Assembly (NCBI GenBank): GCA_956465555.1
Contig: OY101120.1
Location: 1,054,001 to 1,118,000, forward strand
Origin: Nitzschia sp. pyKryTriq1
Taxonomy: Eukaryota; Bacillariophyta; Bacillariophyceae; Bacillariales; Bacillariaceae
Reading direction: 5' to 3'
Length of the DNA: 64,000 bases
Shown: positions 1 to 11,759 of the stretch, one piece after another
How the letters are laid out: the number at the start of each line of letters is the position of its first letter
How positions within the stretch are numbered: the first letter of the stretch is position 1
Notes under the pieces: model-generated
Database searches by the model: none
What the model saw: only the letters and a program-made list of their open reading frames with translations
Told to the model about the DNA's origin: nothing
Position numbers and translations under genes: made by a program

Positions 1-832
1 CCTCTAGAGTCATTCCTGTAGCCAGAATTGTAGTTCCTGTAGGATCATGTCTCACCTAATATTCTCCCAGGTGTCTTGCAAAGGTAGTTGATTGTATATT
101 CTGTGGTGTTGTAGTTCTGGTCTTGTTCCTACTAGGTCTCAGCAGTGTACTGCATGGTATTCCTACCAACATTCTTTGCTATTTGTCTACTGCCTAAATA
201 GTGAGAAGCAACGGGTTTTTGATTGATTTTGAAGAAGGGCTGCTGCTCTCCCACTGGCTGGAATACAAGAAGAATACTAGAATGGTAGCAAGACTTTGTT
301 TACTCAAGAAAATAACTAGAGTACAAGTGCTCTCTCTCTCAGGTAGAGAGGGCAAGGGCGCTAGCTAGTGTTAGGGAGACTACAGTACCAGGTACTGTAC
401 TGTAGCTCTGGTAGTACTGCGCTGCTAATACCGGTATTAGATTTATGCACATGAAATATTGGCATAGTAGACTGAATGTGATACTGAACTCGTGACGACA
501 ACGATGACTCCTCCTCACTCCTTCCTCGACGAAGAAGGATTATTCTTCCGTTGCCGGCCATCGATCGGCACCAAAATTCAAAATTTTGCCATGTGACATA
601 ATGTGAACTCGTCTTGAAAAAAGGTTGGATCGGACTTGATGCCGACCAACAAGAGCTGTTGGCCCAACGGATTGCCAATCGAGTCGGATTGTACAGCGCT
701 CGAACCGTACTTGTACTGTACCGGTAGATATTTTGCTACTTAGAGGATTCATTCTCGGCAGTGGGGTTATTGAACCGCCATTCCTGGCTGTAAGTAAGAC
801 ACAGAAATAAACAGTTCTGTATATGTTCATAC
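1..832. other. Intergenic, no gene seen
   Basis: No convincing coding signal on either strand; the open frames here are short and of low-complexity composition. Small GTAC-rich palindromic motifs occur near 385-410 and 700-725, the same kind that recurs in most intergenic stretches of the window. No tRNA-like B box was recognised by eye. Confidence 0.5.
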
Positions 833-1129
833 TCATACAATTCGTTCCCGCCTTATTAGTTCAACAAAATTTGACTGAGTCACTCGGGTACGAACAATCA
901 CGTATAGGGTAAAAAAATCGTCCGGTGCGCCGTGCACGCCGTGGAGGGCATAATCCATCGTGTCGTGGACAGTCACAGCGCGCGATGCGGCTCCAGCAGC
1001 GCGCTCCTCCACTTCCGCTGTCGTGGGCGTTTTTTGTTTTTTGGCAGATCTTTTTGGTCCACCCTTCGAGCACTCATTGATTTTCATCCTCGCGTTCCGT
1101 TTGCTCTCTTCGAAACCATCTACATCCAT
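833..1129 (-). CDS. Possible small basic protein, unproven
   Basis: A 98-residue open frame starting at ATG 1127-1129 and ending with TGA at 833-835. The N-terminal part is lysine-rich with a nuclear-localisation-like run (PKRSAKKQK); the C-terminal part has ordinary mixed composition. It lies head to head with cyclin H, only about 50 bases from that start codon, which is very tight for two promoters. No family is recognised. It could equally be chance open sequence in the cyclin H 5' region, so it is listed only as a candidate. Confidence 0.2.
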   Translation of the reverse strand: MDVDGFEESKRNARMKINECSKGGPKRSAKKQKTPTTAEVEERAAGAASRAVTVHDTMDYALHGVHGAPDDFFTLYVIVRTRVTQSNFVELIRRERIV

Positions 1130-1179
1130 TTCCTTCAATCGATTGGTTTTTGTTTGCTGGAATTGACAGATGCATCAAC

Positions 1180-2745
1180 ATGAACTTTGATCAATCCACA
1201 CAAGCGAAATATTGGATGTTCGATCGAGACACTTTGCTGCGCTGCAAACAGGACGCTTCGGTGGTGACATCGATGACCAGAAAGGGACAATCATCGAAGG
1301 TCCGAGCGAAGAACTTCGCTTGCGGTTTCCAACAACGATGCCTCGAGACGCCCGATTGTGGACCTTGTGGACCTTTGCACACTTCCGTCGATTCTCAGTC
1401 GTCAGCAACAATGTCTACCTGTGACCAAGATATTCTCGTTCACTTCCACTCGCATCAAATACAGCGCCTGGTCGGACCGAACGCCATCTTCCCCGAGCTA
1501 CGGAGAAGTGCTTCTGTTCTCTCTACAGCTATCATGTTGTTTCGAAGATTCTATCTATCCAACTCGGTAATTGATTTCCATCCTCGCAACATCGCTGCAG
1601 CCAGCGCCTTGCTTGCCTGTAAAGTGGACTGCGAGCGTAACCTGGAGGTGAGTTTTCAGATGCTTCTAATTTTGTTCTTCTCGGTGTTTGGGTTGGAATA
1701 TATGATATACATGTCTGGAGGATGCATTTAAATTTTTCCCAGGAACTGCCTATGTAAATTTATGTTGATCCTGGTGAATTATTCCGAACGTCGGAGGCGA
1801 ACCCATACTCTCTTGTCGTTCAGTCTCGCGCGATCGGCATGCACTCGTGTGATACGATCCGTTCAGAGAAGAAAATGAGAGCTCGTCACCCCATTCTCGT
1901 TCTCACTCTTCTTCTTTCCTTGTTCTTTTGTTCAACAGGTTGTAATTCTTTCCCATGCAACATCAATAGTGAACCTCAAGGCACACAAAGCTTCCTTGTG
2001 TAGAGAAGAGCTTCGTGCTGTTGGAACTGCGGAAATCGAGGACGCAGAACGAATCCTGCTTGCCGGTCTTGACTTTAGACTCCGCTGCCACCATCCTTAT
2101 GGGGCAATCCGAGTACTTGCTGGCGAGATCGCCACATCTTTATCTGAGCACATCGCATACCGAAAAGATGGGTATGGGTCCCATTCTCCGCGAGGTATCA
2201 ACGATTTCTATGGCCGTAGTCGCTTGGACACTCTCTGCGAGAGGGCGCTCGCCGTAGCGCAGGCGGCTCTGGTATACTCTGACGTCAACTTCCTATTTCC
2301 ACCAGGTAAAATCGCCTTTGCTGCTGTGGCAATTGCGCTCGAAGGAAAGGTTCGTGGAGGTTGTCTGGGCTACATGATGAGAAACTATCTTCGCCTCCGC
2401 TTTCCGCAGAAGAGTTCTGAAGAACTTGATTCCTTCGAAGCGGACGTGATAGACATCGTTTACGAGATTGAAGCTTGTCCCGAGATTGACCTATCAAAGT
2501 TCCTTTCTACTTCTCCGCGACGATCCAGCAGCACTGCTCAATACCAAGCATTGGAAGTTCGACGAGTTTTCTCTGTCGCATCATACTTCCGAGGAATGAT
2601 TCAGTCTCGGCAAGAAGTTTCAAAATCTATGCGTCTCTCCAACCAAACAGGGAAACGGGGCCGAGAAGACGATTACTATCCTTGCTCGTACCAGGGGCGG
2701 TTCAAAGCAGCAAGGGTTACACCAACTCAGACTCCATTTTTTTGA
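1180..2745 (+). CDS. CCNH: Cyclin H (CDK-activating kinase / TFIIH subunit)
   Basis: Two exons, 1180-1647 and 1939-2745, joined by a GT-AG intron of 291 bases in phase 0, giving 424 residues. Cyclin H partners CDK7 and MAT1 to activate cell-cycle CDKs and, in TFIIH, to phosphorylate RNA polymerase II. The N-terminus (STQAKYWMF) matches the cyclin H opening (SSQKRHWTF in animals), and [14 protein letters not shown] matches RFYLNNSVMEYHPR in the first cyclin box. The second exon has the [11 protein letters not shown] segment and the second cyclin box ([19 protein letters not shown]), then a basic tail ending KRGREDDYY as in animal cyclin H. ATG 1180 was chosen because upstream in-frame codons have no ATG. 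Residues between the N-terminal helix and the first box are longer than in animals. The family call is firm; the exact donor rests on frame continuity. Confidence 0.85.
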
Positions 2746-3421
2746 TAAGTGGGTTCTCTAAAGTTGGTAGGATAAAGGTGGTATCAAGCTCGATAACTTA
2801 CGACGGGGAGCTTGACCTACCACGTTTTCTTTTTAAAAACAACATGGTCTTTGGACTCACATAATAAATAGACTCAATACAACTGAAAAACGTGGCAAGA
2901 CTAGTCTGCTACTTCTTACGGTAGACTGCTTTTGACGTACGAGTAGTTTTCTCTCTCTCTCTCTCTCTTTCTCTTTCTACTAGAGCTAGAAGAGTAGACA
3001 GGGACTACAAAAAAAATGTAGTATGATCCTCGTTGTGTTCCTCTCTCTCAGTCCCGTCGACAAGGTGATGTCACCGCGCACCGATTTGTGCGCGCAGCAC
3101 CAGTCGACCGACCGACCGACCGACCAACCACCACCCACCACCACCACGCACAACCAACGAAGGTTCGTCACAATTTCGAGTCGCCCCTCACTTCGTATTC
3201 ACCCTCCTCTCTCTCTCCCACCTCGCACATCTCAAACCCCTCCAAACCGACCACTGCAAGTCTTATTTCTCTTGTTGGTGGGACACTCCGAGAAAGGTTC
3301 TGAAATTCTTGAGGAAAGACGGCCCATAGTCCATTATCCGAGCGAGGGGACAACTAACATACATGCAGAAAAATGTCGAGAACAACCGGTTGAACTAGAC
3401 GCAACCCATAATAGAGCAACG
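2746..3421. other. Intergenic and likely 5' leader of the SLC35F gene
   Basis: Holds a CT microsatellite (2951-2978), a run of CGAC units near 3105-3125 followed by CCA-rich sequence, and a frame that stays open with the downstream transporter from ATG 3023. That upstream frame encodes low-complexity Pro/Thr/Ser sequence, so it reads better as leader than as protein. Confidence 0.5.
2951..2978. repeat. CT dinucleotide microsatellite
   Basis: About nine perfect CT units followed by imperfect CTTT-type units, in the leader region of the transporter gene. Confidence 0.85.
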
Positions 3422-4594
3422 ATGGTCGTCGGCGAAAGCAACGAAAGGACGCCTTTGTCTATTCACCCTTCCTCCATAACAGCCGGTGATGGAGGGAACT
3501 CAGTTTGGAGTGATTTGGAGAGGCGACGAGGAGCAAAGTCCGGAGTGGTGGCTCAAGAATCGTCCAGAAACAAGTGGTTGGTTTTGCTATTTGGTCAACT
3601 AATTGCACTCGTAGCAGCATCTCAAAATGCAGCATCTTTCACTCTCGAGTACGGCATGGGCAAAGTTTTCCCTTGCTTCCTTATGCTACACACGTACATA
3701 GTCTTATCAATCCATCTTTGGTTCATGGACCCCCCTAAGGTCGAAGAGTCTTTTCGAGTTCCGATGACATCGATTCGAATTCGGACGCCATGGTGGTACT
3801 GTCTTTTTCTTTCGATTCTTGATGTCACCCCGAATTATCTTACTCTGCTATCGCTCAAGCATACTACCCTCACAAGCTCAACTTTGTTGGGGTCGCTCAC
3901 AGCTCCGTCAATTATGTTGTCGTGCCACTTACTACTGCGAAAAACCTACCGACCGGCACATTGTCTTGGCGCCCTACTCTGTATAAGCGGAGGACTGCTC
4001 ACTGTTTGGACGGACTTGGCAACATCAAGCAATGAGTCGAATCAATCAAATCTTCACCCCCATTCTTACTTTGGAGATATCTTGGCAGTAACTGCTGCCA
4101 TTCTTTACGGGATCGGGGACGCCGTGGGCGAGTTTTGGTGCAAGCATGTGGACAGAAAAGAATACCTGGGAATGATTGGATTCTTTGGTGCCATTTTCTG
4201 CTGTATCTTAGTTCTCTTCACTGAAAGAGACGAAGTGGTTAATCTATTTCAAGACAGAGCCAATTTGTATCCAGCGCTGGGTGTCCTAGCCCTGTACGTA
4301 CCAACGTTGGTGCTGTACTATGTGTTGGCCTCCGTGTTCCTCGTCTCGTCAGACGCAACACTCTTGAATCTGTCACTTCAATCTTCCAATTTATGGGCGA
4401 TTTGCTTTAGCGTTCTTGCCTTTCAAGAAGCACCGTCATCACTTTTCTATACTGCATTGGTGCTTGTGGTATCTGGAGTTTTCGTTTATGAGTTGCTTGG
4501 CAACTCGTCGAGTGATGAGAAGAAAGAAATTGCTGGTCATGCCAGCGAACCTTTCAATCGTCAGCAAGGGATCGAGCCACCGGATTTCTGCTAA
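3422..4594 (+). CDS. SLC35F-type solute carrier (drug/metabolite transporter fold)
   Basis: Single exon, 390 residues from ATG 3422 to TAA 4592-4594. About ten hydrophobic helices follow a hydrophilic N-terminus of roughly 45 residues. Family motifs of SLC35F1/F2 are visible: LDVTPNYLTLLSLKHTTLTS, then GSLTAPSIMLSCHLLL, GDILAVTAAILYGIGDAVGE, and FLVSSDATLLNLSLQSSNLW near the end. Members sit in endomembranes or the plasma membrane; substrates are mostly unknown, so none is proposed. The same frame is open back to ATG 3023 (523 residues), but that extension is translated microsatellite-like DNA and the helix pattern starts well after 3422. The gene is followed tail to tail by the rubredoxin gene. 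Confidence 0.8.
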   Translation: MVVGESNERTPLSIHPSSITAGDGGNSVWSDLERRRGAKSGVVAQESSRNKWLVLLFGQLIALVAASQNAASFTLEYGMGKVFPCFLMLHTYIVLSIHLWFMDPPKVEESFRVPMTSIRIRTPWWYCLFLSILDVTPNYLTLLSLKHTTLTSSTLLGSLTAPSIMLSCHLLLRKTYRPAHCLGALLCISGGLLTVWTDLATSSNESNQSNLHPHSYFGDILAVTAAILYGIGDAVGEFWCKHVDRKEYLGMIGFFGAIFCCILVLFTERDEVVNLFQDRANLYPALGVLALYVPTLVLYYVLASVFLVSSDATLLNLSLQSSNLWAICFSVLAFQEAPSSLFYTALVLVVSGVFVYELLGNSSSDEKKEIAGHASEPFNRQQGIEPPDFC

Positions 4595-4731
4595 ATTCTA
4601 AAAATATTTTTATGAATCGGTACACTAGCTGTTGGATTATTTGGTGTAGTATCATGCTGGTTGGGTTGGAGTGGTAGACATTGCTGCAAGGGGCACGCAG
4701 TAATTTCTTCTGTTCAGGATGCACGTGCACT

Positions 4732-5307
4732 TTACGAAAGACCGTATCCACCAAGGAATAGAGCGAAAAAGACTGCAAGACCCCCGAAAATAGCGGCATT
4801 TTTCTGACCTGCCGTCCACGAATTTGTTCCGAAACCGTAGCCTTGGTTAACCTCGAATCCAGGAATCTCTTCGACGACCTCATCAAAAGCGTCCTTGGAA
4901 GCTCGGCACACCGGACAACGCCAATCAGCTGGAAGTTCAGCGAATTGAGTTCCGGGCTTGATCATACCTCCGATCATCATACTATCACCTTTGGCTTCGT
5001 CGTATTCCCAGTCGCAATTTGTGCATTTGTGTTTGCCGGTGCTCTTTTTCATAAAAACTTCTTGTTCTCGGAGTTCCTGTGCTTTTCGTGCCTTCTCCAT
5101 TTGCTTCAGGGTTTCCGAATCGATTTCTTCCATGGCCTCTTCCATGGGATCCACCTTAGTAGCTTCCATGCTTTTGGGCTCTTCACTCATTCGAAGAGGC
5201 AAAAGTTGGGCGGGTCGGTGAGCCGATCTTGTCACGCTGCTGTGGATCGTGAAAGCATCACTGGAGACTGCCGCCAAAAGGGCTGCCAAAAACAAAGCCT
5301 TGAACAT
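4732..5307 (-). CDS. Plastid-targeted membrane-anchored rubredoxin
   Basis: 191 residues from ATG 5305-5307. The N-terminus [19 protein letters not shown] is a signal peptide ending just before phenylalanine, followed by a Ser/Arg-rich stretch: the bipartite plastid presequence of diatoms. A charged helical region precedes a rubredoxin domain with both iron-binding knuckles (CTNC and CPVC, about 36 residues apart) and a C-terminal membrane helix ([14 protein letters not shown]). This order (rubredoxin fold plus C-terminal anchor) is that of RubA/RBD1, a thylakoid protein needed for photosystem assembly in cyanobacteria, algae and plants. The upstream GTG at 5314-5316 is not needed, since ATG 5307 opens the signal peptide directly. 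The RBD1 role is inferred from architecture. Confidence 0.88.
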   Translation of the reverse strand: MFKALFLAALLAAVSSDAFTIHSSVTRSAHRPAQLLPLRMSEEPKSMEATKVDPMEEAMEEIDSETLKQMEKARKAQELREQEVFMKKSTGKHKCTNCDWEYDEAKGDSMMIGGMIKPGTQFAELPADWRCPVCRASKDAFDEVVEEIPGFEVNQGYGFGTNSWTAGQKNAAIFGGLAVFFALFLGGYGLS

Positions 5308-5962
5308 GATTTCCACTTGTTGTTGTTGATTAAAATAACAATGTTTTCTCGTCGCTTGACTACTTTTGTTGTGTGCTCGAATTCGAGTGTCACTGCGGGT
5401 GTGTTGTGTTGTCGTCGATGATCGATGAAGACTTTTGAATTGAGTGTTTTTATGTTGCGTGGTCGAAAGCCTGATGGGTCGCTGAGATGTCTCGCTGTGC
5501 GTGGTGGAGTGGTGGTTCGTACCAGGTACCGGTACGAGTACTGTACCGGTCCTGGTACAGCAAGTATCTTTGTGTCAGCGCCGAGCGTCGGCACGAAGTG
5601 AGTGACGTGTTCATCTCGTCGCGATGGCTCGCCCAGGAAGGCGAATCTTTGTTTTGGGGGAAATATACCGGTACACGTAGTTTACCTCGCCCTCAAAGCA
5701 CGACCTCCCCCGCCCGGATCGGTCAGCTCCCATAGCAAGAATCACTCGTACTATACGAGTACCGCCTGGTACTTTATGATACATACGAGACGGGCAAATC
5801 GCTCTCTACTACCAGCTAGTTGTAACTACTCTACTACTACTACTACTACTATTAGAGAGTAGTAGAGACTAGAGCTATAAACTTCTTTGTTCAATAGGCA
5901 AGTGCTCTGATTTCTCGCTATACGTCTACTAGCTGGAGTGATTACGAATATAAGAATCGAAT
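5308..5962. other. Intergenic: rubredoxin promoter side and 3' end of the SNARE-fusion gene
   Basis: Contains a GTAC/CCGG palindromic cluster near 5518-5560, smaller ones near 5670-5690 and 5750-5770, and a CTA trinucleotide run near 5828-5853. No gene recognised. Confidence 0.5.
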
Positions 5963-8900
5963 CTACCAGAAGAACCCCCCTTGACTTTGTCTGTTGAGCT
6001 CTTTCGCCATTGATGCAAAATCCTTGCTTGCATTCACCAAGCGATCCGATTTGTCTGCAAGTGTGTTCAGCTTATCGCCTCTTTCGTTCAATTGGTTCCT
6101 GGTTTGGTTCAAGGTGTGCGACAGGCCCTCAATAGATTCGGCCTGGGATTGAGCCGGCAATTGTTCCTCGTCTCCGAAAACAGCTTTTGCCACATTTCCA
6201 ATCACATTCCCAAAGAGGGAATCCCGATTGGCTGCATCTTCGGCCTCCAGTCGCGCTATCCCAGCTGAAGCCGAACCGGCCTGCGTTTGGCGAGATCCTG
6301 GTGCGCACGCCAAGTTCTTGGTGTCAACAACTTGCTTCTGCAATTTCGATTCAGCGAAATCTGCGCGGCCCAAAAGAAACTGGCCATCGCTGACACGATG
6401 CTCCTCGTCACCTTCTATGATTCGCTTGGAGGAGCATTCGTCGCAAACGTGGCGACGGGAAATCCTGCAACGGTGTTTGCGATTCGTGATCTTCCCAAAA
6501 GCCTTCCAACAGATTGCACATGATTTCACGTCGCTACCACCTGGTGCTTCGGAATCTTCAATGGCAAGTTTATCCGTGTGAAAAATGAAGGTGCCAACTG
6601 ATGGGACTGGGTTGAACTCGTTCCAAGACTTCTCAGCCGAAAGAAGTCGCGCCGTCCCCAACAGCTCCATGAGTTGCTTGTTGTTCTGAAGTTTCAAAAG
6701 GGAGCGCTCATGGGACAAGATTTCCTCGCCGTCTTCTTGACTTCCAGTCGACGAATCCAACATACTACTGGGTCGGCGGTTTGTCGTTCGTGCTCTTGAT
6801 ATCGGCGGTGGGTCCAGTGAAAGTCTTCCACCATGGCGCACCAAACAGTCCATGGCGCCTGAAATGGCATTCATGACACTTATGTACGATGCCCCTGCTA
6901 AGTGATCCTTCTGATTCATGGCATCAAGAGCAGCAGCAGTCAATATCTGAGTCGGAGCAAAACCGACATGTGCTAATAAATCCTCGTAACCGTCAAAGTT
7001 TTCAAGTAAACCTTCAAGTCTCTCGTTTGGTTCAAAGCCCCCGGTAAGAAGCACCTCCAATGTCCTGTTTGGACGAGAAAAGATGTCAGGCCACGACAAC
7101 TCGACTTCACTTCAAGCGATCATGTGATTACAACATTAGTTATCATTACTTACGTTGATAAGCTTCTCTCTGGAAAGGAATCCAATTTTCCATCTTCCTT
7201 GCAAGCTTCATTGATCCTCTTTCTTGCAGTAGTTAGGCAAGAGTGCACTGGATACTGAAAGAACGCACTCACAGATATTCCAACCCTATTCTTGTCGTTC
7301 GCGTCGGAGAGTACAAGAGGGTAACGGCAGTGCACATGTCTCAGAACAACTTTCAACTCTTCGTGACTCCACGCGGAAGCCAAAGCGCTGACAGGGTTTT
7401 GAAAGCCCATGGGGGCTTCCATGTGCCCCCCATGAGCTTGCAAAACAGAAAGACAACGGTCTAATGCCGCGACATTCTTAGACTGCCCAACAGAGCGACC
7501 CTCTGTGATAGCCAAATACATGGGTGTGCGTCCCCAACTGTCGACGACATTCGGTCGCCTGTTGACGGCTAGAATGGACTCGAGGCTTTTGCTGTCCAAA
7601 TGCAATGCACAAAGATGACACGGGGTCATATTGTAGGGTTCGATTCTTATGTCAACATTCGCTCCCGCCCTCACAAGCGATGAAACCGCCCCGGAGAACC
7701 TCCCCGAGCAAGCATAGTGTAGAGGAGTTCGTCCACTCTCATCAACAGCATCGATGATCCGAGCCTCGATATAGTCTGAGCCTTCGCTGCTAGCAGAAGC
7801 TTTTGCTTGTGAAAGCGCTACATCAAGGATCGATTGATTTCCCAAAACAACATGTGAATGCAGCGTTCCTAGTATGACCTGATGCTTCCACGATTGGTCC
7901 GAGATGTCGTCAGCGCTCTCTAAAGGTCGATGCGCATCACATATTGACTTTTGTAACACGTGCTCCGTACTCGTAGTCTCAAGGTATGCACCAGAATCAG
8001 TAAACGAAGTCAAAGCTCTCTCCGCTCCCAGCCGAAGCCTGACTGCCGAAAGGATGACGGATTCCGTAGGGTTCACCAATTCGAAGCATGATCGCCGCCT
8101 GAAATCATCTTTCCCCACATCAGGCAATACTGAGGTGAGAGTTGTGAGGGGCGACAAACGGAGCTTGCACGTTTTTGGATCCACAACATTTTCAACAACA
8201 AGATACGACTTGAAGACACTATCAGAATCGTCCACGGTTGCACCAGGTGGCAGATCCAAAATCTCAAGAACTTCAGCGAGATCCTCCGGTGGCCTCAAAA
8301 TCAGAATCAGAGGTGGCTCACTATACACCGCCAGTACCCTCTCCAGGTACTGGTCGCCCGACCAAAATAGAGTGCGGCGTCCTGGAACGAAACGACACAC
8401 CGGCCCAACAAAATTAATTTTTCGGGTTCCAGAGTAAGACATCCACCTCAAGTTGTCCCAGCCATTGTAATTTGGGTTGCCATTCCGATGAAAGAAAACT
8501 TCTTTGCCTAACTTTTCGGATTCTTCGTCCCTGGGATTCACTGCGGAACTTTCGTGGCTCAAGACGCACTCTGGTTGCTCATCGCCGGTTCGATCTTCCT
8601 CTGTTGCGATCGGATTTCCAGTTTCAACTCCGTCGTCTGCAGTAGCGTTGATCTCCCGTATTTCACTTGTCTTGGGCTCCTCAGTTTTTGTCATGCCCGT
8701 GTCGTTACTAAGTTCCTCTCGAATTTCATTTATGTGTTGCACTTCAGGAACACACTCTTCCGTTACTTCCGAGGCGAGATTCGCCTCCTCGTTGTGATTC
8801 GTTGCCGAAACTTTTGCCGTCAAACTTCCTTGCAGAGCTTCGACCGAATCATCAGCTACCACTAGGTCTCCCGTTTCGTGAACCTTTTGTGCAAGAGACT

Positions 8901-11136
8901 TTTTGAACGATATCAGATATACGGGTATAATTCAACAACAAAAATTCTATTGGTACATCAGCGACTACTTACTTGATCCATAATTTGTTTGACACTTTCA
9001 TCCCCGCTAGAGTTTGAAGGATAGTATTCAGCTGCAGAGGTTGGAGAAAGCGCACCTGCTGCTGCTGCTCTTCGCTGATCCGCAATGGAAGGGGGAGGGT
9101 TCAACTCCTTAGCCACAACAAGCACGATCGGTCGTGGTGCCATCTTGATCAAGGCAACAGTATCGCCCCACATTATGTTCGTGATCGGTCGCCTTAGGTC
9201 AACGCCTGCCGCCTCTCTAATCAAATCGCCCACACTGATTTCTCCTTCCCGGGCAATAGGAGAACCTGGCACCTCTGGAGACACCTCAATAACACGGACG
9301 ACACCGTCTGATCCTCGATTTAATTTGATTCCAAGAGCCTCTGACAAAAACAATACTTCTCGTTCGGGTCCACATTTCAGAGCCTTTTTATCACGCGGGG
9401 ACTGCTGTGGCCAGCTTTTTGGCATGGCAGGAATATTGGGTGTTCGATTCAGAGCCTGGGAGACAAACACGATACATTTCGTTGAGGAATTACGGAGGAC
9501 ATAAGGCAACTAGCAAAACCTGCGGAACCCCAAAGCACAGATGGCAATCTTACCTCTTCACGGGGGACAAATCTTGGTGGTTTTAATTTCGGAACAGGAG
9601 TAGTACTGGAGAATGACGTTGTTGGTGTTACCGACCCTTCATTCGACTGAAGAAGTTCGTGTAGGGCCGACTCTGCCTTTTGCAAATAGGCTCGATCAAA
9701 CATACTCAGAGATTCACCTTCCGGTAGCATATCCTTGCAGCGTCCAAAGGACTCAATGGCGCCCTGATAATCCCTCATGTAAAACAACGATTTGGCCAAA
9801 GTGGAGAATGCCTCAGGAGATGGTTTGATTCTTAAGGCCAGAGTAGCATCGATCTTGGCACTCTCGTGTCTCCGGCTTCCATTCAAGGCATGAGCTCTTC
9901 CTAGATGTAAATCGGGCGACAAATTAATATCATCAGGAACCAGGAACAAGGCAGCCGTGTACTCCTCAATTGCATATTTGTAATTTTTGTTGGCCAAATA
10001 GCGATTGGCTCTTTCTTGAATCCGAAGTGCCTCTTCAAAGTCGGGATCGTCCTCGGTATTGAAAGTGTCCACACTGGCTGCCTGTGACATGTTCCCCCCT
10101 ACAGCCCTGGTCATGGCATGGGACTGTCCACGGAAGCCCATCGTCTTGATAACTGCTGTTTGTGCATTGGGATCTGTTGCTACACTATTGATCACTGTTG
10201 CCTGGATGCTAGAATTCTCCGTCAGCACCGAGACTTCTTCCCCCCTGGCCGATCTAGCTTGCTTTTCCTTTTGCCTGTCACATTTGGTCTTGGCCTTTTC
10301 CAAATATGTTTTCGTGATGGAGTTGTCCGGCTCATAATGAATTGCATCTTCATACGCTGCCACGGCACCCTCGTAATTCTTTAGAAAGTAGAGCGCTTGG
10401 CCTAGACGAGCATGTGCCTTTCCAAACGTAGGGGCCAAGGCAATGGCCCGCTTAGCGTCTGTTGCTGCTGCCGAATATCTCTTTAAAGATAGCAACGCCG
10501 CAGACCTATTCGACAAGAAAACATGTGAGGAAGGTCCGACTGGAGCAAGCTGCAATGCGGCTGAATAAGCGTTGTAGGCTCGCGTATATTCCTAATAATA
10601 ATAGTAGAGAAAAAAGAAACAAGAAAAAGTGAGGCCGACTGGTCCACCGTCATCGTGCATAGGCTAAAGGAATGAATGAAGCATTCCATGACTACTATAA
10701 TTTTTCATAAAGTAGACCGACATACCTGCGCCGCCATGTGTTTGTTTCCTAGTGCTTTCATCCGCTCCGCCTCGTGGTGTAGTTCTTCTAGCTGCGCCAA
10801 ATCCAACAGTGCTTCGTCCCCATCAATCTTTTCTTCCGCAGGAGACGAACCGGCTGGATCTGCTGCTCGATTATTCGGAGGCCGCGGCGGAGTGCCCATG
10901 GCAACTTGCTCCATCACGGGCTCCATGGGCATGACGCCTAAATTTCCGTGGTACTTATTGCTATTGTGATGATTACCAGTACTGGTACTGCGAGAGGACT
11001 GCTGCGGATTGCTAGGAGCCGGCGCGGGCGCTTGCCCATTGTATTTGGCAATGTAATAATCGTAGTCCTTGTCCATATTCGCCTTCGTCTCCAACGGAGG
11101 GGTGACCTTCCCGTCTCGTTGGGCTGAGGTTGCCAT
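5963..11136 (-). CDS. TPR-PDZ-PH-like-ankyrin-FYVE-related-R-SNARE multidomain protein
   Basis: Five exons on the minus strand: 11136-10726, 10591-9554, 9455-8973, 8898-7154, 7109-5963. Introns are 134, 98, 74 and 44 bases, all GT-AG, with phases 0,0,0,2 that keep one frame, giving 1607 residues. Two TPR clusters lie at about 125-235 and 300-420 (the first is split by intron 1 yet reads through as one helix pair). A PDZ-like domain follows at about 500-595, a PH-like region at about 780-965 (SCFELVNPTESVILSA), ankyrin repeats at about 990-1160 (DESGRTPLHYACSGR), a FYVE-related finger near 1420-1475 (CAICW..NRKHRCRISRRHVCDECS..RVSDGQF) and a C-terminal R-SNARE helix near 1555-1602. In LNERGDKLNTLADKSDRL the arginine falls where the zero-layer Arg of VAMP sits (VLERDQKL). 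There is no membrane anchor, as in tomosyn. The acceptor of exon 4 could instead be at 8883. A tether or regulator of vesicle fusion on an endosome-like membrane is inferred. Confidence 0.75.
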
Positions 11137-11759
11137 ACTTCTTGATGGAACACTTTCCAAAGAAGGTTGTATTTTAAAGTAGTAGCGACACAATTGATGA
11201 TGATGATGATGATGATGGTGATGATGAAGATTCAGTTCTCATCGAACACTGAAGTACCGGTAGCTACAGTTAGTACTCGAACGGTATCGTAGAGAGCTCG
11301 TGCTGTTGCTGTACCTATCGAATGAAGGGAAGCAGACCTGCATCCAACGCATAACCTCTCTAGCAGTCGGAATTTTCAGTTCACTTTGAAATAACGAGTA
11401 GTTGTTTGTGCTGCTGAGATTTACGCGCACCTTTCTGACATCCGAGTATTGAGGGGGGCTATGGAGCACTCTTTATTTCCACTATTTTCAATTTCCCAAC
11501 GGTAGCTGGTCGGTGAAAGCGGGCATCCTCGCAAGCACGCCGACCGGAACATCAGAAACAATGCGAGCCCGCCCGCGCGCAATCACACATTCATCATTCC
11601 AATGTATTCCAATTCGCAAGACAACAGTAGTTTTTGCCAATCACGACTTGAGTACCGGTAGGTCGTACCGATACCGGTATGGTCGGTATGATACCATAGC
11701 CAACGAACATCCCGCCGCCGAAACAACAATCAAACCTCAGCCACAAAAAATCTGAAACC
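11137..11759. other. Divergent promoter region between two genes
   Basis: Lies head to head between the SNARE-fusion gene (minus) and the small membrane protein (plus). Holds a GAT/TGA repeat (11196-11228) and GTAC/CCGG clusters near 11250-11280 and 11651-11690. No further gene seen. Confidence 0.5.
11196..11228. repeat. GAT/TGA trinucleotide repeat
   Basis: About eleven near-perfect TGA units with one interruption, just upstream of the start codon of the minus-strand multidomain gene. Confidence 0.85.

Noticed and set aside
3023-3421. N-terminal extension of the SLC35F transporter
   Set aside because: In frame and ATG-started, but made of translated CT, CGAC and CCA repeats with no membrane or signal features.
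8884-8898. Alternative exon 4 acceptor of the SNARE-fusion gene
   Set aside because: An AG leading to an exon start at 8883 is equally in frame; the one at 8898 was kept because the added residues SLAQK read naturally, but the choice is not decisive.
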